64,000 nucleotides of DNA from contig NZ_JAAGPI010000001.1 in NCBI RefSeq assembly GCF_017104715.1, positions 186,001 through 250,000 on the forward strand, written 5' to 3'. The position numbers were made by a program, and so were the translations under genes. This DNA comes from Burkholderia sp. Ac-20365 (GTDB lineage Bacteria; Pseudomonadota; Gammaproteobacteria; Burkholderiales; Burkholderiaceae). Each line of letters starts with the position of its first letter. Within the stretch, counting starts at the first letter, position 1. This document shows, piece by piece, positions 17,677 through 26,432 of the stretch. The notes beneath the pieces are model-generated. The model did not search any database. It was not told the origin of the DNA and saw nothing but the letters and a program-made list of their open reading frames with translations.

Positions 17677-20058
17677 TCAGAACGGATGAGCGACTTCCGG
17701 CTCGGCGGAGTGATGCAGCAATACGGGAATCGATTTGGAAGTCGGCGTATTGCAGACATCGCCCACGCTGTGCAGCGGCACGAGCGGATTGGTCTCCGGG
17801 TAATATGCGCCGATGCAGCCGCGCGGAATGTCGTATTCGACGAGCCGGAACGAATTCGCACGACGTTCGACGCCGTCATCCCAGACGGTTGTCATGTCGA
17901 CCCAGTCGCCATTCTTGAAGCCGAGCATTTCGATGTCGGCGGGATTGATGAACACGACGCGGCGCTGGCCGAACACGCCGCGATAGCGGTCGTCGAGTGC
18001 GTAGATGGTCGTGTTGTACTGATCGTGCGAGCGTGTGGTCATTAGCGTCATCAGGCGTTCGCCGTGAATCTTCTGTGCGCGCTTGATCGGCGTGTCTTCC
18101 TGGACAGCGTGAACGACGAAGTTCGCCTTGCCCGTCGAGGTCTGCCAGTCCAGTTCGCGCGATGCGACGCGCAGATGGAAGCCGCCCGGATGCTTGATGC
18201 GTTCGTTGTAGTTGGCGAAGTCGTCGAACACCTTGGCGATGTCGTCGCGGATCAGCGAGTAGTCGTCGGCAAAGGCGAGCCATTTGACCTTGCTGTCGCC
18301 AAGCGTCGCATGCGCGATGTTCGCGACGATGGCTGTCTCCGACATCAGGTGCTTCGACGCGGGCGTATTCATGCCGTACGAAATGTGCACCATGCTCATC
18401 GAATCCTCGACGGTCACGCCTTGCGAGACGCCGTTGCGAATGTCGATTTCCGTGCGGCCCATCGTCGGCAGAATGAGGGCGTGCTTGCCGTGCACGAGGT
18501 GGCTGCGATTGAGCTTGGTGGTGATGTGCACCGTCAGGTCGCAGGAACGCAGGCCGTCCCACGTGCGGAACGTGTCGGGCGTCGCCATCGCGAAGTTGCC
18601 GCCCAGGCCGATAAACACCTTCACGTGACCTTCGAGCATGCCTTCCACTGTTTCCACGACGTCGAGTCCTTGCCCGCGCGGCGGTTCGAAGTTGTAGACC
18701 TGTGCGAGACGATCGAGGAACTCCGTAGAAGGTCTTTCTTCGATGCCGACCGTGCGGTTGCCCTGCACGTTCGAGTGTCCGCGCACGGGACACAGACCCG
18801 CACCGAGCCGGCCGATATTGCCCTTCATCATCATCAGGTTCGACAGGATGTGAACGGTCTGATGCGAATGCTTGTGCTGCGTGATACCCATGCCCCACGT
18901 GGCGATGGTGCGCTTGCCGTTCGCGTAGATTCGGCCGAGCGCTTCGATGTCTTCGCGTGCGACGCCCGATTCGCGTTCCAGCAGCGACCAGTCTTCATTG
19001 CGCAGATCTTCTGCGAATGCTTCGAAGCCCAGCGTATGACGCGCGATGAAGTCGAGATCGAGAACACGCTCCGTGCCGTTTTCGACCGCAATATCGTCGA
19101 GTTCAAGGATATGTTTTGCGACGCCCTTGATCAGCGCAAAGTCGCCGCCGAGTTTCGGCTGGATGAACAGCGAGGCGATCTTCGTGCTGCCCATCGTCAG
19201 CATTTCGATGGGGTGTTGCGGGCTTGAGAAACGTTCGAGCCCGCGTTCGCGCAGCGGATTCACCGACACGATGGTCGCGCCGCGACGCGCGGCTTCGCGC
19301 AGTTCGCCGAGCATGCGCGGGTGATTCGTAGCCGGGTTCTGACCGAAGATGATGATCGTGTCGGCGTGCTCGAAGTCGTCGAGCGTCACCGTGCCTTTGC
19401 CGATACCCACCGTGCCCGGCAGACCACGGCTCGTCGCTTCGTGGCACATGTTCGAGCAGTCGGGGAAATTGTTGGTGCCGAACATGCGCACGAACAGCTG
19501 ATACACATAGGCAGCTTCATTGCTCGCGCGGCCCGATGTGTAGAACGCGGCTTCATGCGGCGACTCCAGCTTGTTCAGATGCGCAGCGATCAACGCGAAC
19601 GCATCGTTCCAGTCGATCGGCTTGTACGTGTCGGTCATCGGATCGTAGACCATCGGTTCCGTGAGACGACCGTGCTGCTCGAGTTCGTAGTCGGTCTGCT
19701 TCATCAGTGCTTCGGTCGTATTCGCCGCGAGAAACTCGCGCGTGACGCGCTTGGTCGTCGCTTCGGCGGCGACGGCCTTCACACCGTTTTCGCAGAATTC
19801 GAACGTGGAAGCATGTTCGCGATCGGGCCACGCGCAGCCCGGGCAATCGAAACCGTCAGGCTGGTTCTGCTTGAAGAGCGTGCGGTAGTTGCCGCCGGAC
19901 ACGCGTTCCTTGATCAGATTGATCGCGACGTACTTCAATGCGCCCCAGCCCGCTGCGGGGTGATGGTATGGCTCGATACGGCCCTGCTGTTTCGGTTTGT
20001 CCATGAGTTCGGCTCCCGTTGACTGTGCTGCGCTGAAGCCTGGAGACAGGTTCTTCAT
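17677..20058 (-). CDS. Molybdopterin oxidoreductase, FdhF/YdeP family
   Basis: A 793-residue bis-MGD enzyme resembling E. coli YdeP, a protein tied to acid resistance. The N-terminal cysteines are C72-x2-C75-x13-C89, fewer than the four-Cys cluster of true formate dehydrogenases. The position of the catalytic Sec/Cys is filled by Cys205 in CSNMCHEATS. Cofactor-binding motifs include FGQNPATNHPRML, GMGITQHKHSHQTV and the C-terminal molydopterin-dinucleotide domain (YNTTIYALDDRYRG). No Tat signal, so it is cytoplasmic. It heads a probable five-gene operon with CioA, CioB, FdhD and MoeA. Substrate is unproven; formate is a guess from family. Confidence 0.9.
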   Translation of the reverse strand: MKNLSPGFSAAQSTGAELMDKPKQQGRIEPYHHPAAGWGALKYVAINLIKERVSGGNYRTLFKQNQPDGFDCPGCAWPDREHASTFEFCENGVKAVAAEATTKRVTREFLAANTTEALMKQTDYELEQHGRLTEPMVYDPMTDTYKPIDWNDAFALIAAHLNKLESPHEAAFYTSGRASNEAAYVYQLFVRMFGTNNFPDCSNMCHEATSRGLPGTVGIGKGTVTLDDFEHADTIIIFGQNPATNHPRMLGELREAARRGATIVSVNPLRERGLERFSSPQHPIEMLTMGSTKIASLFIQPKLGGDFALIKGVAKHILELDDIAVENGTERVLDLDFIARHTLGFEAFAEDLRNEDWSLLERESGVAREDIEALGRIYANGKRTIATWGMGITQHKHSHQTVHILSNLMMMKGNIGRLGAGLCPVRGHSNVQGNRTVGIEERPSTEFLDRLAQVYNFEPPRGQGLDVVETVEGMLEGHVKVFIGLGGNFAMATPDTFRTWDGLRSCDLTVHITTKLNRSHLVHGKHALILPTMGRTEIDIRNGVSQGVTVEDSMSMVHISYGMNTPASKHLMSETAIVANIAHATLGDSKVKWLAFADDYSLIRDDIAKVFDDFANYNERIKHPGGFHLRVASRELDWQTSTGKANFVVHAVQEDTPIKRAQKIHGERLMTLMTTRSHDQYNTTIYALDDRYRGVFGQRRVVFINPADIEMLGFKNGDWVDMTTVWDDGVERRANSFRLVEYDIPRGCIGAYYPETNPLVPLHSVGDVCNTPTSKSIPVLLHHSAEPEVAHPF

Positions 20059-20147
20059 TCACGCATCCGACTGGTGAGCAGAATAGAATCAAATACAGTT
20101 GGCCGGAGCGCACAAATCGATGGGGCGGTTAAGAGTACAGTTTGAAA

Positions 20148-20205
20148 AGCGCCTGTTTTCAGGTTGATTTTGCGGAGAAAACGCCTGATATAGCGCCTGT
20201 TTTCA
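20148..20205. promoter_or_regulatory. Paired 14-bp direct repeats in the YdeP/HTH divergent promoter
   Basis: AGCGCCTGTTTTCA occurs exactly twice, at 20148-20161 and 20192-20205, 44 bp start to start, close to four helical turns. Between them is a related half in the opposite orientation (GAAAACGCCTG). They lie in the 240-bp gap between the YdeP operon and the small regulator, so they are candidate operators for it. Confidence 0.5.
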
Positions 20206-20298
20206 TAAATGCACGCTCGGTTCTTCTGTGCGACGCAGTGCATCGGATAAAGAGCACAGTGGGTGTTCGTGACTACAATCGCGCCATCGTGACGAACT

Positions 20299-20619
20299 GT
20301 GATGGTGATGAAAATGGAAAACGAAACCGAAACCGTGCCGGCAAGCGTCGAATTCGATCCGGTGTTTGTCGATGTGCTCGAACAGTTGTGGATCGCCTTC
20401 AACGAAGCGCGGGAACAACCGTGGTCCCTGGCGAAGTTGTCAAAGCGCAGCGCGCTGCCGATGAGCACGTTGCGCAGGGCATTGACCGATCTCAGGTCGG
20501 CCGGGCTGCTTCAGTTTGAAGTGTTCGAAGACGGACGCGGCTATGCAGCGCTATCCGAAGAAGGCGCGCTGTTGAGCGAGGAACTGTTTGGGTTTGTCGT
20601 TGCGAAGCAGTCGCAGTGA
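20299..20619 (+). CDS. Small winged-helix regulator divergent from the YdeP operon
   Basis: A 106-residue MarR/ArsR-like DNA-binding protein. A helix around FVDVLEQLWIAF leads into the recognition region LAKLSKRSALPMSTLRRALT, then a wing (LLQFEVFEDGRGYAALSEEG). There is no sensing domain or Cys/His cluster. Start choice is uncertain: GTG 20299, ATG 20302 and ATG 20308 are all in frame and none has a strong ribosome site. The head-to-head position suggests it controls the YdeP-CioAB-FdhD-MoeA operon. Confidence 0.78.
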   Translation: MMVMKMENETETVPASVEFDPVFVDVLEQLWIAFNEAREQPWSLAKLSKRSALPMSTLRRALTDLRSAGLLQFEVFEDGRGYAALSEEGALLSEELFGFVVAKQSQ

Positions 20620-20716
20620 TTGCGATGCGGGCGGGGAGAAAGTGGACTGCAGAAGGAGTGTGGTTCGCCAATGCCGGTTGATCCGTCACGAAGGCGGAGC
20701 AACCGGCAATACGGTC

Positions 20717-21040
20717 TCAGTGATGGTCATAGACGGGACTCGACGACAGCGCAAAAGCGTCCGTTGAACGATGGCCCGACTGCGAAACACCGGCAGTAGA
20801 CGGTCCGTATCCGCCGTCTTGTGCCTTCTGGTTTTGCGCGGCAACTTTGGCCTCGGCGGCGAGGATGTTATCCGGGTAGTTGGTGTCGCTGAAATCGGTG
20901 GGACGGTAGCCTGCCTTCTCCAGTTGCACCAGTTCCGCTTTCACCTGTGCACGCGTGACGGGCTGAGCGGTTTGTGCGAACGAAACCAGCGGCATTGCCA
21001 TTGCTGCGACCAGCGCAGCAGCCTTGATCAAAGTCTTCAT
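20717..21040 (-). CDS. DUF4148 domain secreted protein
   Basis: A 107-residue exported protein. A signal peptide ends at LVSFAQT and is followed by the DUF4148 core VTRAQVKAELVQLEKAGYR and YPDNILAAEAKVAAQNQ. The C-terminal tail (SQSGHRSTDAFALSSSPVYD) is disordered-looking. Paralogue of the gene at 5784-6059. The ATG at 21040 is preceded by GAGGT. No function is established for the family. Confidence 0.9.
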   Translation of the reverse strand: MKTLIKAAALVAAMAMPLVSFAQTAQPVTRAQVKAELVQLEKAGYRPTDFSDTNYPDNILAAEAKVAAQNQKAQDGGYGPSTAGVSQSGHRSTDAFALSSSPVYDHH

Positions 21041-21279
21041 GATTCATACCTCGTGTCTGGGTCAGTCAGGCCGAGAAACGTTTGTTCGCGACCTTGGTGA
21101 TCAGTCTAGGAACCCGGCACGCAGGGATAAATACGATTACTGCAAAGTCTGCTTTCCCAAACGTTGCGGAATCAGCGGATTACAGGCTATCGGACAAAGC
21201 AATATTGCTGGAATACCGTGCAATAACGTGAGTTCTTCATGCAAGAATCCAGTGCAGATGAACATTGAAGAGCTTCACG

Positions 21280-22200
21280 ATGGACACTTTCAACAACATG
21301 CGCATGTTCATGCGCGTGATCGAAACAGGCAGCTTTACGGCGGCTGCACGCGATATCGGGGCGACAGTCGCGCACGCATCGAGAGCGGTGAGCGATCTTG
21401 AATCGCGCCTTGGCACGCGCTTGCTGGATCGCACGACCCGCCGTATTTCACCAACTGAAGCAGGCCAGCGCTATCTGCAGCAATGCGAGCATATTCTTGC
21501 CAGCGTCGATGAGGCTGAGTCCGAAGCGGAAGACGGTGCGCCGCACCCATCTGGAAGATTGAAGATTCACTCCGTCACGAGCTTCGGGCAGCACTGCGTG
21601 GTGCCCGTTATCTCGCGTTACCGCGAGCGATTTCCCGATGTACAGATCGATCTGACACTCGGTCAGCGAATGCCGGATCTGATCGAAGAAGGGTACGACG
21701 TATCGATCGTACAGGGTACGGAACTCGGCGACTGCGGTTTGTTGTCGCAACGCGTGGGCAGTGCGCATAGCATCCTGTGCGCTTCGCGGGAGTATGTCGA
21801 GCGGCGTGGCTTGCTGACTTCGCTCAATCAACTATCACAGCATGCGTGCCTCGAATTGCGCTCGCCGCTTGCCGCACACGGCGAATGGCTGTTCGACGGG
21901 CCGGACGGCGAGGAATCGGCGGTACCGGGACGGATCGTATTCTCCGTCAATCTGGCCGATGCAATGGCAGTGGCGTTATGTCGCGGGATGGGTGTGGGCA
22001 TTTTGCCGATTGCCGATGCATTGCCGCATCTTCGGACGGGAAAGCTCGTTCATCTGCTACCCGCGTACAGCACGCAACAGGTGCAGTACTTCGCGATCTA
22101 TCCGCCGCGACATTCATTCAATATCAAGCTGAAGACGTGGATTCAGTTCTTGCGCGAGCAACTGCCGAATCTGCCTGTCGCACAGGGATCGCTAGCGTAG
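21280..22200 (+). CDS. LysR-family transcriptional regulator
   Basis: A 306-residue LysR regulator with the HTH at MRMFMRVIETGSFTAAARDI and TTRRISPTEAGQRYL, then an effector domain (about 90-300). It resembles the regulator at 11893-12843 in its opening and likely belongs to the same subgroup. The ATG at 21280 starts the HTH; a TTG 15 nt upstream is less likely. Divergent neighbour is the DUF4148 gene and downstream is a PsiE-like gene. Target unknown. Confidence 0.92.
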   Translation: MDTFNNMRMFMRVIETGSFTAAARDIGATVAHASRAVSDLESRLGTRLLDRTTRRISPTEAGQRYLQQCEHILASVDEAESEAEDGAPHPSGRLKIHSVTSFGQHCVVPVISRYRERFPDVQIDLTLGQRMPDLIEEGYDVSIVQGTELGDCGLLSQRVGSAHSILCASREYVERRGLLTSLNQLSQHACLELRSPLAAHGEWLFDGPDGEESAVPGRIVFSVNLADAMAVALCRGMGVGILPIADALPHLRTGKLVHLLPAYSTQQVQYFAIYPPRHSFNIKLKTWIQFLREQLPNLPVAQGSLA

Positions 22201-22224
22201 TGCTGTGCTGCTGTGCTGCTGTGC
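22201..22224 (+). repeat. Three tandem 8-bp units after the LysR stop
   Basis: TGCTGTGC is repeated three times immediately after the stop codon of the LysR gene. Copy-number change here would not alter the protein. It may simply be a slippage tract. Confidence 0.9.
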
Positions 22225-22316
22225 TGCACGCGAAACAGCCGGTTTGTACGCCATTCATACGTATTCGACACGATAACCTCTCTCTCATTGCATGCTGAGA
22301 CGTCCAGGTTGTCGAT

Positions 22317-22787
22317 ATGAAGAATTGTCCCGAACAGAATATGACGGAGAACATCCGGCGCCGATTCGATCGCTTTATCAATGTGGTCGAACTGGCGGGC
22401 CTGATACTTATCGGCCTGGCGACTGCATACGCGATGGCGATCGAAGCGTGGCGCGTGCTGATGGCCGGTCAGGTTTCGCTCACGGACCTGCTGCTGATGT
22501 TCCTTTATCTGGAAGTACTGGCGATGGACGCGCGTTATCTGCGTCTCGGTCAAATGCCGGTTCGCTTCCCGCTTTACATTGCGATGGCGTCGCTTGCGCG
22601 GGATCTGATCCTGCGTGCCGGCGATACCGCCGATCAGCATGTTCTGTTCACGACGCTAGGAATAGCCGTGCTCGCGATCAGCGTGTACATCCTGCGGTTT
22701 GGCCAGCATCGCTATCCTGCGCGCGACGACGAAGGGCGCGAGGAACTGCGGCGCGCGGAGCCCGCGGACAGAACCAGGGTGTTCTGA
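22317..22787 (+). CDS. PsiE-like membrane protein (phosphate-starvation-inducible family)
   Basis: A 156-residue inner-membrane protein with four hydrophobic segments (about 25-45, 58-75, 82-100, 110-130) and the PsiE family core LYLEVLAMDARYLRLGQMPVR followed by LARDLIL. The C-terminus is charged and cytoplasmic. In E. coli psiE is induced by phosphate starvation but its activity is unknown. I see no Pho box that I would trust upstream. The second ATG (22341) could also serve as start. Confidence 0.82.
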   Translation: MKNCPEQNMTENIRRRFDRFINVVELAGLILIGLATAYAMAIEAWRVLMAGQVSLTDLLLMFLYLEVLAMDARYLRLGQMPVRFPLYIAMASLARDLILRAGDTADQHVLFTTLGIAVLAISVYILRFGQHRYPARDDEGREELRRAEPADRTRVF

Positions 22788-22903
22788 GACAAGCGTCGCC
22801 GTTCATATCGACAATTTCCCGAACGAACCTGAGAGAGCGCGCAAAGCCATCCATGGATACTCGGTGAGATTGATTCACTCGCCATGTATCGAAGGAGGTG
22901 GCC

Positions 22904-23320
22904 ATGCGTGCTGAACCCCACGACAGCCGGATAACGCCATCGCCGGGTATTGCTTGCAGGGCATCCATCGTCGCGATGCTGTTGTGGTCGCTTCTTGAAA
23001 CGCGCTGGGATCTGCTCTATCCGATGGGCAAGCTCCATGTTGCGATCATCGTGTTCGTCAAGCTGGTTATCGCGGGCATTGCATTGGCCGCGCTGTGCGG
23101 CTCGTTCGCAGCGCTTGCCGCGTGCGCGTTCTGCTGCGTAGTGAGTATCGTCGTGACTGGCGCGACGCTGCCCGAGTTGTACACGTTGTCGCGCACGTTC
23201 TTCTATCTGTCGCTGGTGGAAGTCGTGGTCAAGACGATGGCGGCCGTGTCGATCTCGTTTTACTGTGCCGAGGATCACGCGGCGCGTGATGTCGAGCAAG
23301 GCGGTTGGCAAATGCGGTAG
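22904..23320 (+). CDS. Hypothetical membrane protein
   Basis: A 138-residue protein with three or four hydrophobic segments (about 18-32, 44-62, 64-84, 90-118) and no recognised domain. AAGGAGG ends 5 nt before ATG 22904, making that start secure. It lies 20 bp before the following lipoprotein gene and 116 bp after the PsiE-like gene, all in the same direction. It may be part of a small envelope-related set. Confidence 0.65.
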   Translation: MRAEPHDSRITPSPGIACRASIVAMLLWSLLETRWDLLYPMGKLHVAIIVFVKLVIAGIALAALCGSFAALAACAFCCVVSIVVTGATLPELYTLSRTFFYLSLVEVVVKTMAAVSISFYCAEDHAARDVEQGGWQMR

Positions 23321-23340
23321 CAGTTCGAAAGGAATTCGCC

Positions 23341-23673
23341 ATGAAGAATACGATCGGACTCGCTGCCTTGTTGATCGCTGCGTCACTCCTTGCCGCGTGT
23401 ACGAGTGTCGGAGACGAGGCACATGCAACGGAAGCACTGCTGTCCAATGCAGGCTTTAAAACTGTACCGCTTGGTAATCTGAAAGCACATGAATTGAATA
23501 GCCTGACACCTGGCCGCATTGTGAAGATCGGGAACGGCGATGTGTTTGTCTACGAAGGGCCGACCGCATGCGGTTGTGTACTGGAAGGCGACCGTCAGGC
23601 TTTTGAACGCTATCAGAGCGAGAAATTCGAGCGGGACTTTCATCCGGCTGGCGCGGTTCCCGCGGCGTTCTAG
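23341..23673 (+). CDS. Small lipoprotein, function unknown
   Basis: A 110-residue protein with a signal peptide and lipobox LLAACTS. The mature part contains VYEGPTACGCVLEGDRQAFE with a CGC pair, then a charged region (YQSEKFERDFHP). The ATG at 23341 is preceded by AAAGGAA. I do not recognise the family. Probably anchored in the outer membrane. Confidence 0.75.
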   Translation: MKNTIGLAALLIAASLLAACTSVGDEAHATEALLSNAGFKTVPLGNLKAHELNSLTPGRIVKIGNGDVFVYEGPTACGCVLEGDRQAFERYQSEKFERDFHPAGAVPAAF

Positions 23674-24163
23674 GCCTCCAGGCGCGCGGCACAAGCCCCC
23701 GTGGGTGACGTCGCACGGGGCGAATTGCCATATATATAGCTGCTGCCCTGGTACATTCCCTACGAGGCAGCCAAAGGCGCGCCGTCCCGCAACCCCCAAA
23801 TCCCCCGACGCACAACCCGTCAATCGCCCGCAAACCCCCGCCCCGCCTCGAACCGCGCATCATCCGCACGACGAAAGCACACGCTCACACCCATTGCCCC
23901 AATACCTTGCATTACCAGAGGTATGGAAAAGCGCGTAGAAAATGTAGCTGGTTGAAGCAAATTGGCTTGATACGCTGCAACTCATGCATTAAGCCCGATG
24001 TTCGCCGGATGTGACGCACAAATCTTCTGCAAACAGGAAGACAAGCGACATTTTGCGCGAACGAACCGCGGGTTCGCAGTCGAGTGATGCCACGCAACGA
24101 CACACGCGGGACATACGCGACACGCGACGCCAATTTCTTGAACTTGCCAGTTGGGATGACCGA
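23674..24163 (+). other. Intergenic region upstream of the betaine-type transporter operon
   Basis: No gene is supported in these 490 bp. A GC stem (CCCCGTG with CACGGGG, near 23697-23720) follows the lipoprotein gene and could terminate it, though a T tract is missing. ATACCT (23902-23907) and AGGTAT (23919-23924) form a short inverted repeat that could be an operator. The long in-frame extension from 24011 to the ProV start is poor coding sequence. Confidence 0.5.
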
Positions 24164-25453
24164 ATGACCCCAAACCTGACATTTGCGCCGGACAGCGTGA
24201 TCCATCCGGGCGCGATCGGAGCGGAAGACTTCTCCGCAGCGGCGAAGTCTGTCGCGATCTCCGGGACCGACATTCTTACGGTCAAGAACCTGTCGAAGAT
24301 CTTCGGCCCCAAGCCCGAGCGTGCTGCCGAGCTGGTCCGGCAAGGTCTCGGCCGCAACGAGATCTTCGAACAGACGGGCAACATGGTTGCCGTGAATAAC
24401 GTGAGCCTCAGCGTCAAGGCCGGCGAGATTTTCGTCGTCATGGGCCTGTCCGGTTCCGGCAAATCGACGCTCGTGCGCCTGCTCAACCGGCTGATCGAGC
24501 CGACCTCGGGCCAGGTGATACTCGAAGACCGCGACATCGCGCCCATGTCGACGCTCGAACTGCGTGAGGTGCGCCGCAAGAAGATGGCGATGGTGTTCCA
24601 GTCGTTCGCGTTGCTGCCGAACCGCACGGTGATCGACAACATCGCGTATGGACTGGAAGTGTCGGGTCTGAAGAAAGCGCAACGCTACGAGATCGCACGC
24701 GCTGCGTTGACGCGGGTCGGCCTCGGTTCGTATGAAAAGCTGCTGCCGGGCGAATTGTCTGGCGGCATGCAGCAACGGGTTGGTCTTGCCCGCGCGCTCG
24801 CGGTGAACCCTTCCGTGCTGCTGATGGACGAAGCGTTCTCCGCGCTCGATCCGCTGATCCGCTTTGAAATGCAAAACGAACTGCTGCGCCTTCAGAAAGA
24901 AGAGCAACGCACCATCGTGTTCATTTCGCACGATATCGAAGAAGCGATCAAGATTGGCGGCCGTATCGGCATCATGAAAGACGGTTGTCTGATTCAGGTC
25001 GGCACGCCCGCCGAACTGATCCAGTCGCCCGCCGATGCCTATGTGCGCGACTTCTTCCGCAATGTCGACGTGTCGCGTTTCCTGAAAGCGTCGAGCCTGA
25101 TGACGAGCGTCGATCGCGGTCTGATTTCCTGCGATGTCGCCGCGCCGTCCGAACGCTACCTGAATCAGCTGATCGATAGTGGCGTCGAATGCGGCTACGT
25201 CTGCGACGAAGCCGGCCGGTATCAAGGCTGCGTCACGCCCGCTTCGCTGCATAAGTCTGGCGCCCATCCGATTCGCGACGCCTTCGTGAAGGACATGAAT
25301 GCCGTATCGCTGGATGCGGATCTGCATCAGCTCGCGACGATCGCGTTGAACCAGGAACACGACGTACCCGTCACCGACACCGCCGGCAAGCTCGCAGGCG
25401 TCGTGTCATGCCGGACGATTCTCAAGCAGGTCATGGAACGGAGAGCAGCATGA
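24164..25453 (+). CDS. proV: Glycine betaine/proline-type ABC transporter ATPase (ProV-like)
   Basis: A 429-residue cytoplasmic ATPase of the quaternary-amine importer family. Walker A is GLSGSGKST (Lys100), the signature is LSGGMQQRVGLARA and Walker B is VLLMDEAFSALDP. The C-terminal part (about 300-429) carries two CBS-like repeats, as in ProV/OpuA, which sense ionic strength or adenine nucleotides. An N-terminal ProV helix region (PERAAELVRQGLGRNEI) is present. ATG 24164 is chosen. Its stop overlaps the permease start (ATGA). The catabolic genes downstream suggest nutrition rather than only osmoprotection. Confidence 0.93.
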   Translation: MTPNLTFAPDSVIHPGAIGAEDFSAAAKSVAISGTDILTVKNLSKIFGPKPERAAELVRQGLGRNEIFEQTGNMVAVNNVSLSVKAGEIFVVMGLSGSGKSTLVRLLNRLIEPTSGQVILEDRDIAPMSTLELREVRRKKMAMVFQSFALLPNRTVIDNIAYGLEVSGLKKAQRYEIARAALTRVGLGSYEKLLPGELSGGMQQRVGLARALAVNPSVLLMDEAFSALDPLIRFEMQNELLRLQKEEQRTIVFISHDIEEAIKIGGRIGIMKDGCLIQVGTPAELIQSPADAYVRDFFRNVDVSRFLKASSLMTSVDRGLISCDVAAPSERYLNQLIDSGVECGYVCDEAGRYQGCVTPASLHKSGAHPIRDAFVKDMNAVSLDADLHQLATIALNQEHDVPVTDTAGKLAGVVSCRTILKQVMERRAA

Positions 25454-26334
25454 ACTCGTCAGTCATCGGGAAGTTTGCGGAAAACGCGGTCAATTTTCTG
25501 TTTCAGCATTTCCGCGGCGGCTTCGACGCTTTCTCCGCTGCGTTGGGTGCTGTTATCAAGCTGCTGGAAGACGGGCTTGCTGCCGTTCCGTTCGCCGCCA
25601 TGCTCGTATTTCTCGTCGCCTTTGCGCTGTGGCGGCGCGGTGTCGTGTTCTCCATCTTCGTCGGCATTGCATTGCTTGCCATTCACTACATGGGCCTCTG
25701 GGCGCAGACCGTTTCGACGCTCGCGCTGGTGGTGGCGGCAACCGTGTTCAGTCTCGTGATCGGCGTGCCATTGGGCATCTGGGGCGCGCGAAACCGGCGC
25801 GTCGAAGTGGTGCTGCGCTCGCTGCTCGACTTCATGCAGACGATGCCCGCCTTCGTCTATCTGATCCCTGCTGTCATTCTGTTCGGGCTGGGCCGCGTGC
25901 CCGCCGTGATTGCGACCATCGTGTTTTCGATGCCGCCCGTCGTGCGTCTCACCACGCTCGGCATTCGCCAGGTGCGCGAAGAATTGCTGGAAGCAGGGCG
26001 CTCGTTCGGCAGCACGGATTCGCAACTGTTGTGGAAGATCCAGTTGCCCAATGCGCTGCCTTCGATCATGGCGGGCGTGAATCAGACCATCATGATGGCG
26101 CTGTCGATGGTCGTGGTTGCGTCGATGATCGGCGCAGGCGGTCTCGGCGAATACGTGTTGAGCGGCATCCAGCGCCTCGACATCGGGATTGGCTTCGAGG
26201 GCGGATTGGGCGTCGTGCTGCTTGCGATCGTGCTGGACCGTCTCACGGAAAGCTTCGGCGTAAAGGCAAAGAAGACGAAACGCAGCAGCGTGCGGACCGC
26301 AAAGCCGGGCGCGAGCGCAGCAGCGCGCACCTGA
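25450..26334 (+). CDS. proW: Glycine betaine/proline-type ABC permease (ProW-like)
   Basis: A 294-residue inner-membrane permease with six or so helices and the ABC permease signature EELLEAGRSFGSTDSQLLWK followed by IQLPNALPSIMAGVNQ. The region MQTMPAFVYLIPAVILFGLG is highly typical of ProW. Starts at ATG 25450, overlapping the ProV stop by 4 nt. It forms the membrane channel for ProV and ProX. The C-terminus is Lys/Arg-rich (KKTKRSS). Confidence 0.94.
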   Translation: MNSSVIGKFAENAVNFLFQHFRGGFDAFSAALGAVIKLLEDGLAAVPFAAMLVFLVAFALWRRGVVFSIFVGIALLAIHYMGLWAQTVSTLALVVAATVFSLVIGVPLGIWGARNRRVEVVLRSLLDFMQTMPAFVYLIPAVILFGLGRVPAVIATIVFSMPPVVRLTTLGIRQVREELLEAGRSFGSTDSQLLWKIQLPNALPSIMAGVNQTIMMALSMVVVASMIGAGGLGEYVLSGIQRLDIGIGFEGGLGVVLLAIVLDRLTESFGVKAKKTKRSSVRTAKPGASAAART

Positions 26335-26432
26335 ATACTGGCTGCATCGGCATCTCGTAGTAAAGCAGAAACACACCACACCGCTATGTTTGTCCATTTT
26401 CGAAAACTTTCATAATCGCGTAGGAGTACTGT

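Noticed and set aside
17677-20058. Calling the YdeP-like protein a formate dehydrogenase
   Set aside because: FdhD context favours a formate-dehydrogenase-type cofactor, but the cluster-binding Cys pattern is incomplete and no beta or gamma subunit is nearby. Family-level naming is safer.
22201-22224. Phase-variation tract of 8-bp repeats
   Set aside because: It lies after the LysR stop codon and far from the next start, so slippage would not switch either gene.
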